From: Promethearchaeota archaeon
GTDB lineage: Archaea; Asgardarchaeota; Lokiarchaeia; Sigynarchaeales; SOKP01
Direction of reading: 5' to 3'
DNA length: 6,274 bases
NCBI GenBank assembly: GCA_019057975.1
Contig: JAHLWJ010000265.1
Coordinates: 1-6,274, forward strand
Part shown: positions 1-5,821 of the stretch, piece by piece
Layout: each line of letters begins with the position of its first letter
How positions within the stretch are numbered: the stretch's first letter is position 1
The notes under the pieces: model-generated
Seen by the model: only the letters and a program-made list of their open reading frames with translations
Told to the model about the DNA's origin: nothing
The model's database searches: none
Made by a program: the position numbers and the translations under genes

Positions 1-157
1 CTCTTTTTATATACGAACATTTTTTATTTCGAATCCGACAGCCGTTACAACCACTCTTATACCCTTTTTCTTCGAAAAGATTTTTCTTCAATAACAGATA
101 TGATCTACAAGCACCACAATATACTCCGCATGGAGCTGCTAAATTTTTTTCATTCAT
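1..157 (-). CDS. DUF3795 family cysteine-rich protein, N-terminal part (runs off the window)
   Basis: This gene is too short in the window to be obvious, but it reads openly from an ATG at 157 to the window edge, giving 52 residues. The cysteine pattern is distinctive: APCGVYCGACRSYL near the start (Cys10, Cys14, Cys17), then GCNGC (Cys37, Cys40) and another Cys47. This is the pattern of DUF3795 (PF12675), small proteins whose conserved cysteines are presumed to bind a metal. Biochemical function is unknown to me. The start lies only 12 bases after the TGA that ends the upstream DUF4872 reading frame, so it is probably the last or a late gene of the padR operon. No strong Shine-Dalgarno is visible, only GAAGAG about 9 bases upstream. 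The rest of the protein, normally including more cysteines, lies beyond position 1. Confidence 0.75.
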   Translation of the reverse strand, partial: MNEKNLAAPCGVYCGACRSYLLLKKNLFEEKGYKSGCNGCRIRNKKCSYIKR

Positions 158-169
158 TTTTTTTTCTCT

Positions 170-643
170 TCAAATTTTTAACTTATTTAATTTATTAAAC
201 AAAATTTCTTCTTGGTTATGGATATCGTAAGCAATATCCTTTAGTGCTTCTAAATTGATATAACTTAAGCACTCATCTTTGTGTTCTTCTGCAGATTCTT
301 TTAAAGTGTCCGCGATCTTAGTCCAGTTACGAGCAGACTTACTAATAATAGGAATGCATTCTTCTATAATTTTAAAATCTTTTCTATTCCATGCTTTAGG
401 GCCCTGTTTAATCTCTGGATGATCTAATAATTCCTTTAAGAAATTTCTATATAGATTACGAAAGCTTGACCCTCCAGTACCCCAAGTTTCAATATATCCA
501 TGTAATAGTTCAAACATTAATCTCGCGCGGGAAATTGTTTTACCAAGAGGATCCTTTGCTATTCCCTGCAACTTTTTATCCCACTGAGGAATAGAAGCCG
601 CAAATTGTTTTAAACCCTGAACACCGTTATTGTTTACTGATGA
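170..643 (-). pseudogene. DUF4872 C-terminal half of the BtrH-like protein, separated by an in-frame TGA
   Basis: This 157-codon stretch is in exactly the same frame as the preceding BtrH_N domain and is open from just after TGA 646-644 to the TGA at 172-170. It reads GVQGLKQFAASIPQWDKKL, then the family signature ETWGTGGSSFRNLYRNFL (GTGG starting near 481), then a helical tail with RNWTKIADTL. BtrH_N proteins normally carry this DUF4872 domain (PF16169) fused at the C terminus, so the two pieces are one gene. There is no ATG at the head of this piece. The only candidate internal start is a TTG at 571 with no ribosome binding site, and using it would cut off conserved sequence. I therefore see it as the tail of one interrupted gene, not a separate gene. 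The absence of any other lesion over about 470 bp suggests a very recent mutation, a base error, or readthrough. Confidence 0.75.
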
Positions 644-1303
644 TCACAACATATTGTCCACCACTTTTTTAATAGCAACTTTTACTCCCGCAGCAAGCGG
701 TGGATGTTTTCCATCTGGTCTTATTACCATGGAAAATTGGACGTTACTCGGTTGCATGAATTTTGGACCATGCTCAGAACTTCTTGCTTCCTTTAATTTA
801 TTTATTGGGACTTCTTGAAAACCTTCATATTCTGAATCTCCTACATACGCAATTCCCGCCTCTTCATTGTAGCCCGCTAAAGTTATCGCATGTCCACCGA
901 AATGAATTTCTCCCTCTTCTTCAAAATAGGGTAAATAACCCAGATCTACTTTAAGGATTAATGGAATATTCTGAGTTAACATATTTTTTGATTCTTCCCA
1001 TGCTTTATTAGCACTGGTAAATGACTGTTTTCTTAATGTGATTCCTAATAATCGGCAAGCCAAAGAATTCGGTTCAATTGTTCCTTGCTTACCTCCAAGG
1101 AAGAATGGGATATCTGATTCAGGTATAAATGAAATGCTATTGGTAGTATCGAAAAATCCAAAACCCATTGTAGCGTCTAAACCAAATGCCATAGCCTCAG
1201 ATATAGGAAACCCATAAAATTCAAAAAGATCTCTCATTGAAGACGACTCACAATGATGACCAACCCTATGAATAAAATTATTAACCATTAGTTTTTGGTA
1301 CAC
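644..1303 (-). CDS. BtrH_N-type acyltransferase/peptidase-fold protein, N-terminal domain, ending at an in-frame TGA
   Basis: The protein matches the BtrH N-terminal family (PF14399), named after BtrH of butirosin biosynthesis, an acyltransferase with a papain/C39-like fold that moves an aminoacyl group from a carrier protein to an aminoglycoside. Many relatives have no known substrate. Numbered from the GTG start, the likely catalytic set is intact: Cys18 in GHHCESS, His138 in HFGGHAITL and Asp156 in VGDSE. Other family landmarks are DLFEFYGFPISEAMAFGL and the GFGFF glycine/aromatic turn. I chose the GTG at 1303 over the ATG at 1330 because GAGGAGGAA (1318-1310) sits 8 bases before it; the start then overlaps padR by 23 bases. 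The frame stops at TGA 646-644, but the same frame continues with the DUF4872 half expected for this family. Full length would be about 376 residues. It may be a nonsense mutant, a readthrough gene or a sequencing error. Confidence 0.8.
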   Translation of the reverse strand: MYQKLMVNNFIHRVGHHCESSSMRDLFEFYGFPISEAMAFGLDATMGFGFFDTTNSISFIPESDIPFFLGGKQGTIEPNSLACRLLGITLRKQSFTSANKAWEESKNMLTQNIPLILKVDLGYLPYFEEEGEIHFGGHAITLAGYNEEAGIAYVGDSEYEGFQEVPINKLKEARSSEHGPKFMQPSNVQFSMVIRPDGKHPPLAAGVKVAIKKVVDNML

Positions 1304-1859
1304 TTTGATTTCCTCCTCTTTTGATTTCATCTATAACCATCTCTAAAAATTCGATATCGCTTTCTAGTATTTTAATAGGGTGAATGAACAAGCCTCTGAC
1401 ATTTAATGGTGTCGTAGAGCTCTTCTCTAACATCTTCTCTAATTCCAATTTATGTTTTTTTATATTTTTTAGTGAATTTGTGAATACCTCAATCTGTTCT
1501 TCTTCTGATAAGTACGGAAGCATTGAGAAAGCCATATAAAAATCGGGATCGTTTCGACCTATAAATCCATTTAGGATTGTATGTATTCTCATTTTAAGCA
1601 ATTTTGAACCATTTTCAGTAATTTTGTAAATTTTTATTATTCGATTGTCTTCTTCCTCTATCCATGATTCTACTAATCCTCTTTCTTTTAAACTCTTTAA
1701 AACACCATAAATTGATGATTTCCCAATAGCTGTCCAATTTCTCATGCCTCTTTTTTTAATTCGTTCATTTATATCTTTAAAATGACACGGATGCTCTGAA
1801 ACTAGTCCCAGAACAACAAAAGAAACATGACTTAACTCTGAATTTTCTTTAGTTGACAT
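1281..1859 (-). CDS. PadR family winged-helix transcriptional regulator
   Basis: The 192-residue protein has the PadR layout. An N-terminal winged helix (about residues 11-90) contains FVVLGLVSEHPCHFKDINERI, then the recognition-helix region IGKSSIYGVLKSLKERGLVE and the wing DNRIIKIYKITENGSKLL. A charged, helical C-terminal part (about 91-182) is the usual dimerisation and ligand-sensing arm. PadR proteins are generally repressors that bind near their own promoter and release DNA on contact with a small molecule, often a phenolic or antimicrobial compound; the ligand here cannot be told. It is the first gene of the minus-strand operon, overlaps the BtrH-like gene by 23 bases, and diverges from the membrane methyltransferase gene. 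It probably controls its own operon and perhaps the divergent gene. The ATG at 1859 leaves a complete winged helix, and no better start is visible. Confidence 0.9.
   Translation of the reverse strand: MSTKENSELSHVSFVVLGLVSEHPCHFKDINERIKKRGMRNWTAIGKSSIYGVLKSLKERGLVESWIEEEDNRIIKIYKITENGSKLLKMRIHTILNGFIGRNDPDFYMAFSMLPYLSEEEQIEVFTNSLKNIKKHKLELEKMLEKSSTTPLNVRGLFIHPIKILESDIEFLEMVIDEIKRGGNQSVPKTNG
1310..1318 (-). promoter_or_regulatory. Shine-Dalgarno site inside padR that sets the BtrH-like GTG start
   Basis: On the minus strand the sequence GAGGAGGAA contains GGAGG, a full match to the anti-Shine-Dalgarno core. It is followed after 8 bases by GTG at 1303-1301. The spacing to the next in-frame ATG (1288) is over 20 bases, and the ATG at 1330 lies upstream of the site, so this site favours the GTG. 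It lies within the padR coding sequence, implying coupled translation of the two genes. Confidence 0.7.
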
Positions 1860-1877
1860 AATTGATATCTCATTCTA

Positions 1878-1922
1878 AATCAAGATCATTCTTAATATAG
1901 AATAATATGAATCAAGAATCAA
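1878..1922. promoter_or_regulatory. Candidate PadR operator: repeats in the divergent intergenic region
   Basis: Between padR and the membrane methyltransferase gene there is a 16-bp inverted repeat, ATTCT-6-AGAAT, at 1888-1903. It is flanked by direct repeats AATCAAGA at 1878-1885 and 1910-1917 (32 bp apart, about three helical turns), with a further AATCAA at 1917-1922. The cluster covers the predicted padR transcription start, which fits autorepression. The region is very AT-rich, so short repeats can arise by chance. The assignment to PadR is inferred only from position. Confidence 0.35.
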
Positions 1923-1924
1923 CA

Positions 1925-1933
1925 ATATTTAAA
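1925..1933 (-). promoter_or_regulatory. Probable TATA box for the padR operon
   Basis: The minus strand reads GTTTAAATATTG here, and TTTAAATAT resembles an archaeal TATA element. Transcription would start about 26 bases downstream, near 1903, giving a leader of roughly 44 bases to the ATG at 1859 and placing the start within the candidate operator. AT-richness limits confidence. Confidence 0.4.
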
Positions 1934-1946
1934 CTTTTTTCAAAAA

Positions 1947-1952
1947 TATAAA
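1947..1952 (+). promoter_or_regulatory. Probable TATA box for the membrane methyltransferase gene
   Basis: TATAAA within CAAAAATATAAATTTTT lies about 33 bases before the ATG at 1983, so transcription should start around 1976 and leave only a few leader bases. No Shine-Dalgarno precedes the ATG, which agrees with a near-leaderless archaeal mRNA. Confidence 0.5.
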
Positions 1953-1982
1953 TTTTTATTTTACTAATCATACAGTAAATCC

Positions 1983-2720
1983 ATGCAAGAAGAAACACCA
2001 AAAAAAATCATTGATAAGATGGATAAGCCATTTCCTCTTTGGGGAATAGCTCTCATCCCAGTATATATTTCGGTCTTGTTTATAATCATTCTTTTCCCGC
2101 TCGCTCAAGATTGGACATGGTTTGAAGCTTGGCTATTCATTATATCATTTGTTATTAACATGACAATCAGTTTCTATTTCATAAACAAGAAGAATCCGCG
2201 AGTTCTTCGGAACCGGATGAAGGTGAAAAAGGTTGGTATCACCGAGAAAACAAAAAGTTCCGCAGGGTCAGATAAATTTATAATACCAATTCTTTTTATC
2301 GGATTTATTGGTGCAATATTATTACCAGTATTCGATTATCGCAATCAGTGGACTCCAATTCCTTTCATGGTGGAGATAGTTGGACTCGTAATTTTGAATA
2401 TAGGTCTAATAATCATGGACATCGCAATGGTACAAAATGCATACGCCTCAAAAATACTTGATATAAACAAAGACCAAAAACTCATTGATACAGGGTTATA
2501 TGGTCGTGTTCGCCATCCACTCTACACAGGAGCAGTTTTATTGATCCTTGGATTACCTATTGCGTTAGGATCGTGGATTTCATTAATTCCCGCTGCAGTA
2601 GGAGTATTAGCCATAATAATCCGAATAAAATTCGAAGAGGAAATGCTCATTAAGGGAATGGACGGCTATGAGGAATATCGGTCTCGCGTAAAATACAAAC
2701 TTATACCGAAAATCTACTAA
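1983..2720 (+). CDS. Integral membrane methyltransferase of the isoprenylcysteine carboxyl methyltransferase (ICMT)/phospholipid methyltransferase type
   Basis: The 245-residue protein has about five hydrophobic segments (near residues 18-40, 47-67, 99-117, 128-150 and 182-213). It carries the C-terminal signature of the ICMT/PEMT superfamily: LIDTGLYGRVRHPLYTG (Arg177, His178, Pro179, Tyr181, Gly183), followed after a membrane hairpin by KFEEEML (Glu218-Glu220) and GYEEYRSRVKYKLIP. In known members this region binds S-adenosylmethionine and forms the active site at the membrane face. The substrate cannot be read from sequence: a prenylated cysteine, a lipid headgroup or another hydrophobic acceptor are all possible, and many prokaryotic members are uncharacterised. 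The gene stands alone on the plus strand, divergent from padR, whose product may control it. The start at 1983 is backed by the upstream TATA box. Confidence 0.85.
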   Translation: MQEETPKKIIDKMDKPFPLWGIALIPVYISVLFIIILFPLAQDWTWFEAWLFIISFVINMTISFYFINKKNPRVLRNRMKVKKVGITEKTKSSAGSDKFIIPILFIGFIGAILLPVFDYRNQWTPIPFMVEIVGLVILNIGLIIMDIAMVQNAYASKILDINKDQKLIDTGLYGRVRHPLYTGAVLLILGLPIALGSWISLIPAAVGVLAIIIRIKFEEEMLIKGMDGYEEYRSRVKYKLIPKIY

Positions 2721-2734
2721 TCTTACGCTAATGG

Positions 2735-2761
2735 AAAAAAAATATAAAAAAAGAATAAAAA
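2735..2761 (-). terminator. Oligo-T terminator region for the minus-strand genes
   Basis: Read on the minus strand this stretch has three runs of T: five (2761-2757), seven (2752-2746) and eight (2742-2735). Archaeal RNA polymerase terminates at such T-tracts without a hairpin. The position, beyond the dehydrogenase pair and the decayed small gene and just past the end of the convergent methyltransferase gene, fits. The plus strand has a weaker T5 run at 2766-2770 that could end the methyltransferase transcript. Confidence 0.5.
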
Positions 2762-2768
2762 GCTATTT

Positions 2769-3090
2769 TTAATCCCGAAATCTTCTTTCTAATGTTTTCC
2801 CATGAAGAATAAATGTTAGGAATAGAAATCCAAATCCAAACCCTACTAACACTCCAATATCCAGAAGTAAACCAAGTGATCCGAAAGCACCTATATCACC
2901 GAGCTTCTATCTCCAATTGCCTATATCTCTTCTTTGATATATTTAGTTGACATTGTTAAGTATTTCCTGGAGTATCCGTAGAGGGGACAGATAATATTAG
3001 GCTAAAACATGCAAATGCTAATCCGGCTACAATCATCCCAATAATTACAATAAGCAGATTCACTGAAAGATCTGGAGTACTATAATTCTT
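2769..3090 (-). pseudogene. Possible decayed gene for a small two-helix membrane protein
   Basis: This stretch of over 300 bases has no intact gene, but the minus strand holds two hydrophobic reading frames in tandem. The first (stop at 2958-2956, possible GTG start at 3063) contains NLLIVIIGMIVAGLAFACF, a convincing transmembrane helix. The second, in another frame (open from 2906 to the stop at 2771-2769), contains LLLDIGVLVGFGFGFLFL and ends in a basic tail, HGKTLERRFRD, but has no usable start codon. Joining them requires passing the TAA at 2956, reading about 19 charged codons, and one frame change near 2900. The result would be a protein of roughly 100 residues with two membrane helices and a polar linker, so a degraded gene is the simplest reading. 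I do not recognise the family. Alternatives are a genuine 35-residue single-helix protein (2956-3063) or chance hydrophobic frames. Confidence 0.35.
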
Positions 3091-4344
3091 TTAAGTATTA
3101 AATTCAAAAACTACTTTTATGGCATGAGATTCTCCTTTTATGCTTAATATATCAAAGGCTTCTCGATATTGAGCAAGGGGAAATTTATGTGTAATTAGCA
3201 TTTGAGGATCTATTAATCCTTCTGATATAAAATTTAAATAAAACTGGAATGCGTGCATAGATTTATCGCAGAAATTTTCTATACTAAATGCATTTGAACC
3301 AATAACTTCGAGTTCTTTAAAATAGTGAAGTGTATTTTCAAACCTTTTTGGAGTGCTTACACCCAAAAACACTAATTTACCTTGAGTGCAAAGAATTCTT
3401 TCTCCTATTTCAAAAGTTTCTGCAGAAGCGATAGTATCAACTATTCCGTTCACTCCATCTAACATCCATTTTAAACCCTTATTAGGAGTAAATAATTCAA
3501 AGTTGTAGTATGCAGCTATTTCTTCAATTAATAAATCTCCTGAGCTTAAAAAAACATGGCTAGCCCCTAATTTGAGAGCACATTCTTTCTGAAATTGATA
3601 TCGTCCAATTCCTATTATATCTTTTACTTTAAATATATTCTTCAAACAAAGAATTGTTAGTAAACCTATAATACCTAAACCATAAACGAGAATTTGAGAG
3701 GTAGGGTGAGGATTTAGCAATAACAGAGAATGAAACGAAACAGAAAATGGATCTGCTAAAACTGCTTGTTCAAATGATATATTTTCAGGTATCAAAAAAC
3801 ATTGAGATTCGTGAACGGTTAAAAATGGACTAAAACCTCCATATCCTCGTGTAACCCCTAAATGCATTCCTACCGGAAGATTTCCCCTCTGGAAATTTTG
3901 ACAATGTTTAAAATCGCCTACAGAACATCTTGAGCATATCGGTAAGATTCCTCGGGGCTCGCATGAAAACCAAGGACTAATTACAACACGATCTCCCTTT
4001 TTAAACTTTTTAACTTTGAGCCCAACACTTTCTATAATACCGACTGGTTCATGCCCCATAATTTGAGGAAATGAAATAAAAGTACGTATAGGATTATCAA
4101 GTGCTCCCTTAAGTTTTAATTCAGTCATGTCGCTACCACAGATTCCACAAAAAACTGTTTTAACTATAACCCAGTCTTCTGCGACTAGTTTAGGATAAGG
4201 AATATTTTTTAGAGATACTGGTCCTCCTGATTTCCAAATCCCTTTAGGATTTATTTTTCCTCTAATAAATGCTTTCAATAACTTGAATCTTTTGAATTCG
4301 AATATTATAGCAGGGATGTTTCTCTCTTCTTTTTTTTCATTCAT
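3091..4344 (-). CDS. Zinc-dependent medium-chain alcohol dehydrogenase (second of a tandem pair)
   Basis: The 417-residue protein is a member of the medium-chain dehydrogenase/reductase (MDR) superfamily, expected to oxidise an alcohol or reduce a carbonyl with NAD(P) in the cytoplasm. The N-terminal GroES-like domain has the catalytic zinc ligands Cys69 in CGICGSD, His98-Glu99 in MGHEPVG and Asp198 in ADPFSV. The structural zinc loop has Cys128, Cys137, Cys140 and Cys148 (SCEPRG, PICSRC and HCQNF). The Rossmann fold has GLGIIG at 222-227. NAFSIENF (351-358) and SAETFE (307-312) are shared with its neighbour. An N-terminal arm of about 40 residues precedes the usual start, about eight residues longer than in the paralogue. 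Length is above the common 340-360 of simpler alcohol dehydrogenases but usual for this arm-bearing branch. Substrate unknown. It starts 17 bases after the upstream dehydrogenase, so the two are probably co-transcribed; a weak GAGTG precedes the ATG. Confidence 0.9.
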   Translation of the reverse strand: MNEKKEERNIPAIIFEFKRFKLLKAFIRGKINPKGIWKSGGPVSLKNIPYPKLVAEDWVIVKTVFCGICGSDMTELKLKGALDNPIRTFISFPQIMGHEPVGIIESVGLKVKKFKKGDRVVISPWFSCEPRGILPICSRCSVGDFKHCQNFQRGNLPVGMHLGVTRGYGGFSPFLTVHESQCFLIPENISFEQAVLADPFSVSFHSLLLLNPHPTSQILVYGLGIIGLLTILCLKNIFKVKDIIGIGRYQFQKECALKLGASHVFLSSGDLLIEEIAAYYNFELFTPNKGLKWMLDGVNGIVDTIASAETFEIGERILCTQGKLVFLGVSTPKRFENTLHYFKELEVIGSNAFSIENFCDKSMHAFQFYLNFISEGLIDPQMLITHKFPLAQYREAFDILSIKGESHAIKVVFEFNT

Positions 4345-4361
4345 ATGATTTTACACTCTAT

Positions 4362-5624
4362 TTATTGATCAAAATAGAATTTAACTTTAATCGATTTAAA
4401 TTTCTCTTGATTTCTAGCAACTACAAATGCTTTTTTATAATCTCTTAAGAGAAATTTATGTGAAATTATGGGTGTTGGATCAATTCTTCCCTCTTCTAAC
4501 AATCGAAAATAATGATAATATGCATGTTCTCTAATGCCTTCAAAATTTTCTATTGAAAAGGCATTACTACCAATAATATTGATTTCTTTAAAATACCATG
4601 GGGTCCATTCAAATCTTTTAGGAACATGGACTCCAGTTAACACAGTTACTCCGGAACTTTCCTTATTATTCTCAAGATCTTCTAATCTTGATTTTACGAT
4701 ACGTAATCCTGTCTCTAATGTTTCTGCAGATGCAACAGTATCAAATAAAAAATCCATTCCTTCTAATAACCAAGGTTTTTTTCGATTTAAATAATAAACA
4801 TCACAATTCAAATAATCTCCAACACTTTCAATGACTTTGCTTGGAGGAGATGATTTAATCACCAGATCTGCGCCAAATTTCTTTGCCATTTCTATTTGAT
4901 GTGGAAATCTAGCAATAGCAATTACAGTTACATCTTCATATATCCTCTTTAAGAAGTGAATTGTTAGTAGACCAAGATTTCCACAGCCATAAACCCCACA
5001 AATCGATCCTTCTCTAATTTTGACTTTTAATATTGAATGAAGTACCACTGAAAAAGGATCTGATAGAATAGCTTGGTCGAATGAAACTGAATCAGGTATT
5101 TTTATTGCCATTGTTCTGTGAGCAGGAAAAAATTCTGCAAATCCCCCTGTAGCATCACTACTATTACCTGTATGAATTCCAGGGTTGAGATTGCCTTTTG
5201 TGAAATTTCTGCAAAGATATTTTTTTCCTTCTTCACATGGTTTGCAAATAGGTTTAATTTCTCGTGGTTCACAACTTACCCATGGATTTAAAGCAACTCT
5301 ATCACCTAGTTTTAAATTTGATGATTTCCCTACTTTATCGACAATTCCAACAGCTTCGTGTCCTAATGTTTGAGGCCATGAAATTAAGGCCGTTATGGGA
5401 TTATCATAGTTTCCATCTAGAAAGATTTGTTTCTGGTCAGAACCACATATCCCACAATATTTCGTCTTAATGACCAGCCATTCATTAGATATAAGCCTTG
5501 GAGAAGGAACTTCTTTCAAATGCAATGGTCCGAGTTTAGTAAGATATCCTTTTAGAAAAAAAGTTCCCAATATTCGAGATAATGCTAACCTGTAAAGGCT
5601 ATAATTAAATACGAGCGCTTTCAT
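4362..5624 (-). CDS. Zinc-dependent medium-chain alcohol dehydrogenase (first of a tandem pair)
   Basis: This 420-residue MDR protein is a paralogue of the gene just downstream. Catalytic zinc ligands are Cys60 in CGICGSD, His89-Glu90 in LGHEAVG and Asp189 in SDPFSV. Structural zinc cysteines are 118, 127, 130 and 138 (SCEPRE, PICKPC and LCRNF). The nucleotide-binding turn is GCGNLG (213-218). Compared with its partner it has an extra loop of about ten residues around 312-325 (LEDLENNKESSG) just before a core strand, and a shorter N terminus (MKALVFNYS). Matching blocks include the C-terminal GSNAFSIENF and VPKRFE. Retention of all zinc and nucleotide sites in both copies argues for two active enzymes, or a heteromer, with different substrates. 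The reaction cannot be assigned. It is first in its operon and diverges from the BpsA-like gene across a 197-bp gap; the ATG at 5624 is directly preceded by AGAGATT. Confidence 0.9.
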   Translation of the reverse strand: MKALVFNYSLYRLALSRILGTFFLKGYLTKLGPLHLKEVPSPRLISNEWLVIKTKYCGICGSDQKQIFLDGNYDNPITALISWPQTLGHEAVGIVDKVGKSSNLKLGDRVALNPWVSCEPREIKPICKPCEEGKKYLCRNFTKGNLNPGIHTGNSSDATGGFAEFFPAHRTMAIKIPDSVSFDQAILSDPFSVVLHSILKVKIREGSICGVYGCGNLGLLTIHFLKRIYEDVTVIAIARFPHQIEMAKKFGADLVIKSSPPSKVIESVGDYLNCDVYYLNRKKPWLLEGMDFLFDTVASAETLETGLRIVKSRLEDLENNKESSGVTVLTGVHVPKRFEWTPWYFKEINIIGSNAFSIENFEGIREHAYYHYFRLLEEGRIDPTPIISHKFLLRDYKKAFVVARNQEKFKSIKVKFYFDQ

Positions 5625-5626
5625 AA

Positions 5627-5694
5627 TCTCTATACAATGAGTATATTAAAAATTATTAGAGACTTAATTATTAAAGATATTTAATCTCTAATAA
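5627..5694. promoter_or_regulatory. Dehydrogenase promoter with a perfect inverted repeat and three TAGAGA boxes
   Basis: TTATTAGAGA at 5653-5662 is the exact reverse complement of TCTCTAATAA at 5685-5694. Skipping one base (5663) extends the match with TTAA on each side (5664-5667 and 5681-5684). A third copy of the core, TCTCTA, lies at 5627-5632, so the core recurs at spacings of 30 and 28 bp, near three helical turns. Minus-strand TTTAATATA at 5650-5642 could be the TATA box of the dehydrogenase pair, placing transcription start about at the ATG (5624). The arrangement suggests a repressor or activator site for the dehydrogenase genes; no regulator is identified. Confidence 0.45.
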
Positions 5695-5793
5695 ATCATT
5701 TCCCTCAAAAATTATTTAATACTTTAAACTAAATCAAATAATTGAGATAATTTTATTTAAAAGAGTTTTTATAAAATTAATCTACGTACTACA

Positions 5794-5799
5794 TATAAA
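5794..5799 (+). promoter_or_regulatory. TATA box for the BpsA-like gene, predicting a leaderless mRNA
   Basis: TATAAA in ACTACATATAAAAATTC is centred about 25 bases before the ATG at 5822, the standard spacing from an archaeal TATA box to the transcription start. Translation would begin at or next to the first base, and there is indeed no Shine-Dalgarno before the ATG. A second TATA-like stretch, TTTTTATAAAATTA, lies about 25 bases further upstream. Confidence 0.6.
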
Positions 5800-5821
5800 A
5801 ATTCTTTTTCAAAATAATATT

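Noticed and set aside
644..646. Selenocysteine at the in-frame TGA
   Set aside because: The codon is in an interdomain linker, not at the catalytic Cys, and no SECIS-like structure was recognised; kept only as an unlikely alternative.
630..954. Two plus-strand reading frames of 62-63 codons overlapping the BtrH-like gene
   Set aside because: They are antisense to a gene with clear family motifs, and have no promoter, ribosome binding site or recognisable product.
1288..1330. ATG at 1330 or ATG at 1288 as start of the BtrH-like gene
   Set aside because: The only strong Shine-Dalgarno (1318-1310) lies downstream of 1330 and more than 20 bases from 1288, but is ideally placed for GTG 1303.
3061..3093. 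Readthrough extension of the second dehydrogenase beyond its TAA into the hydrophobic frame
   Set aside because: The hydrophobic segment happens to be in the same frame after TAA 3093-3091, but a soluble dehydrogenase ending in a membrane helix is implausible and the protein already has its normal C-terminus.
4534..4794. Plus-strand reading frame of 86 codons inside the first dehydrogenase
   Set aside because: It is antisense to conserved MDR sequence; the open frame is a by-product of codon use in the real gene.
5185..5470. Two overlapping plus-strand reading frames inside the first dehydrogenase
   Set aside because: They overlap each other and lie opposite the zinc-binding region of a real gene, with no signals of their own.
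5710..5743. 8-bp inverted repeat AATTATTT / AAATAATT in the dehydrogenase-bpsA gap
   Set aside because: It consists only of A and T in a very AT-rich spacer, where such matches are expected by chance.
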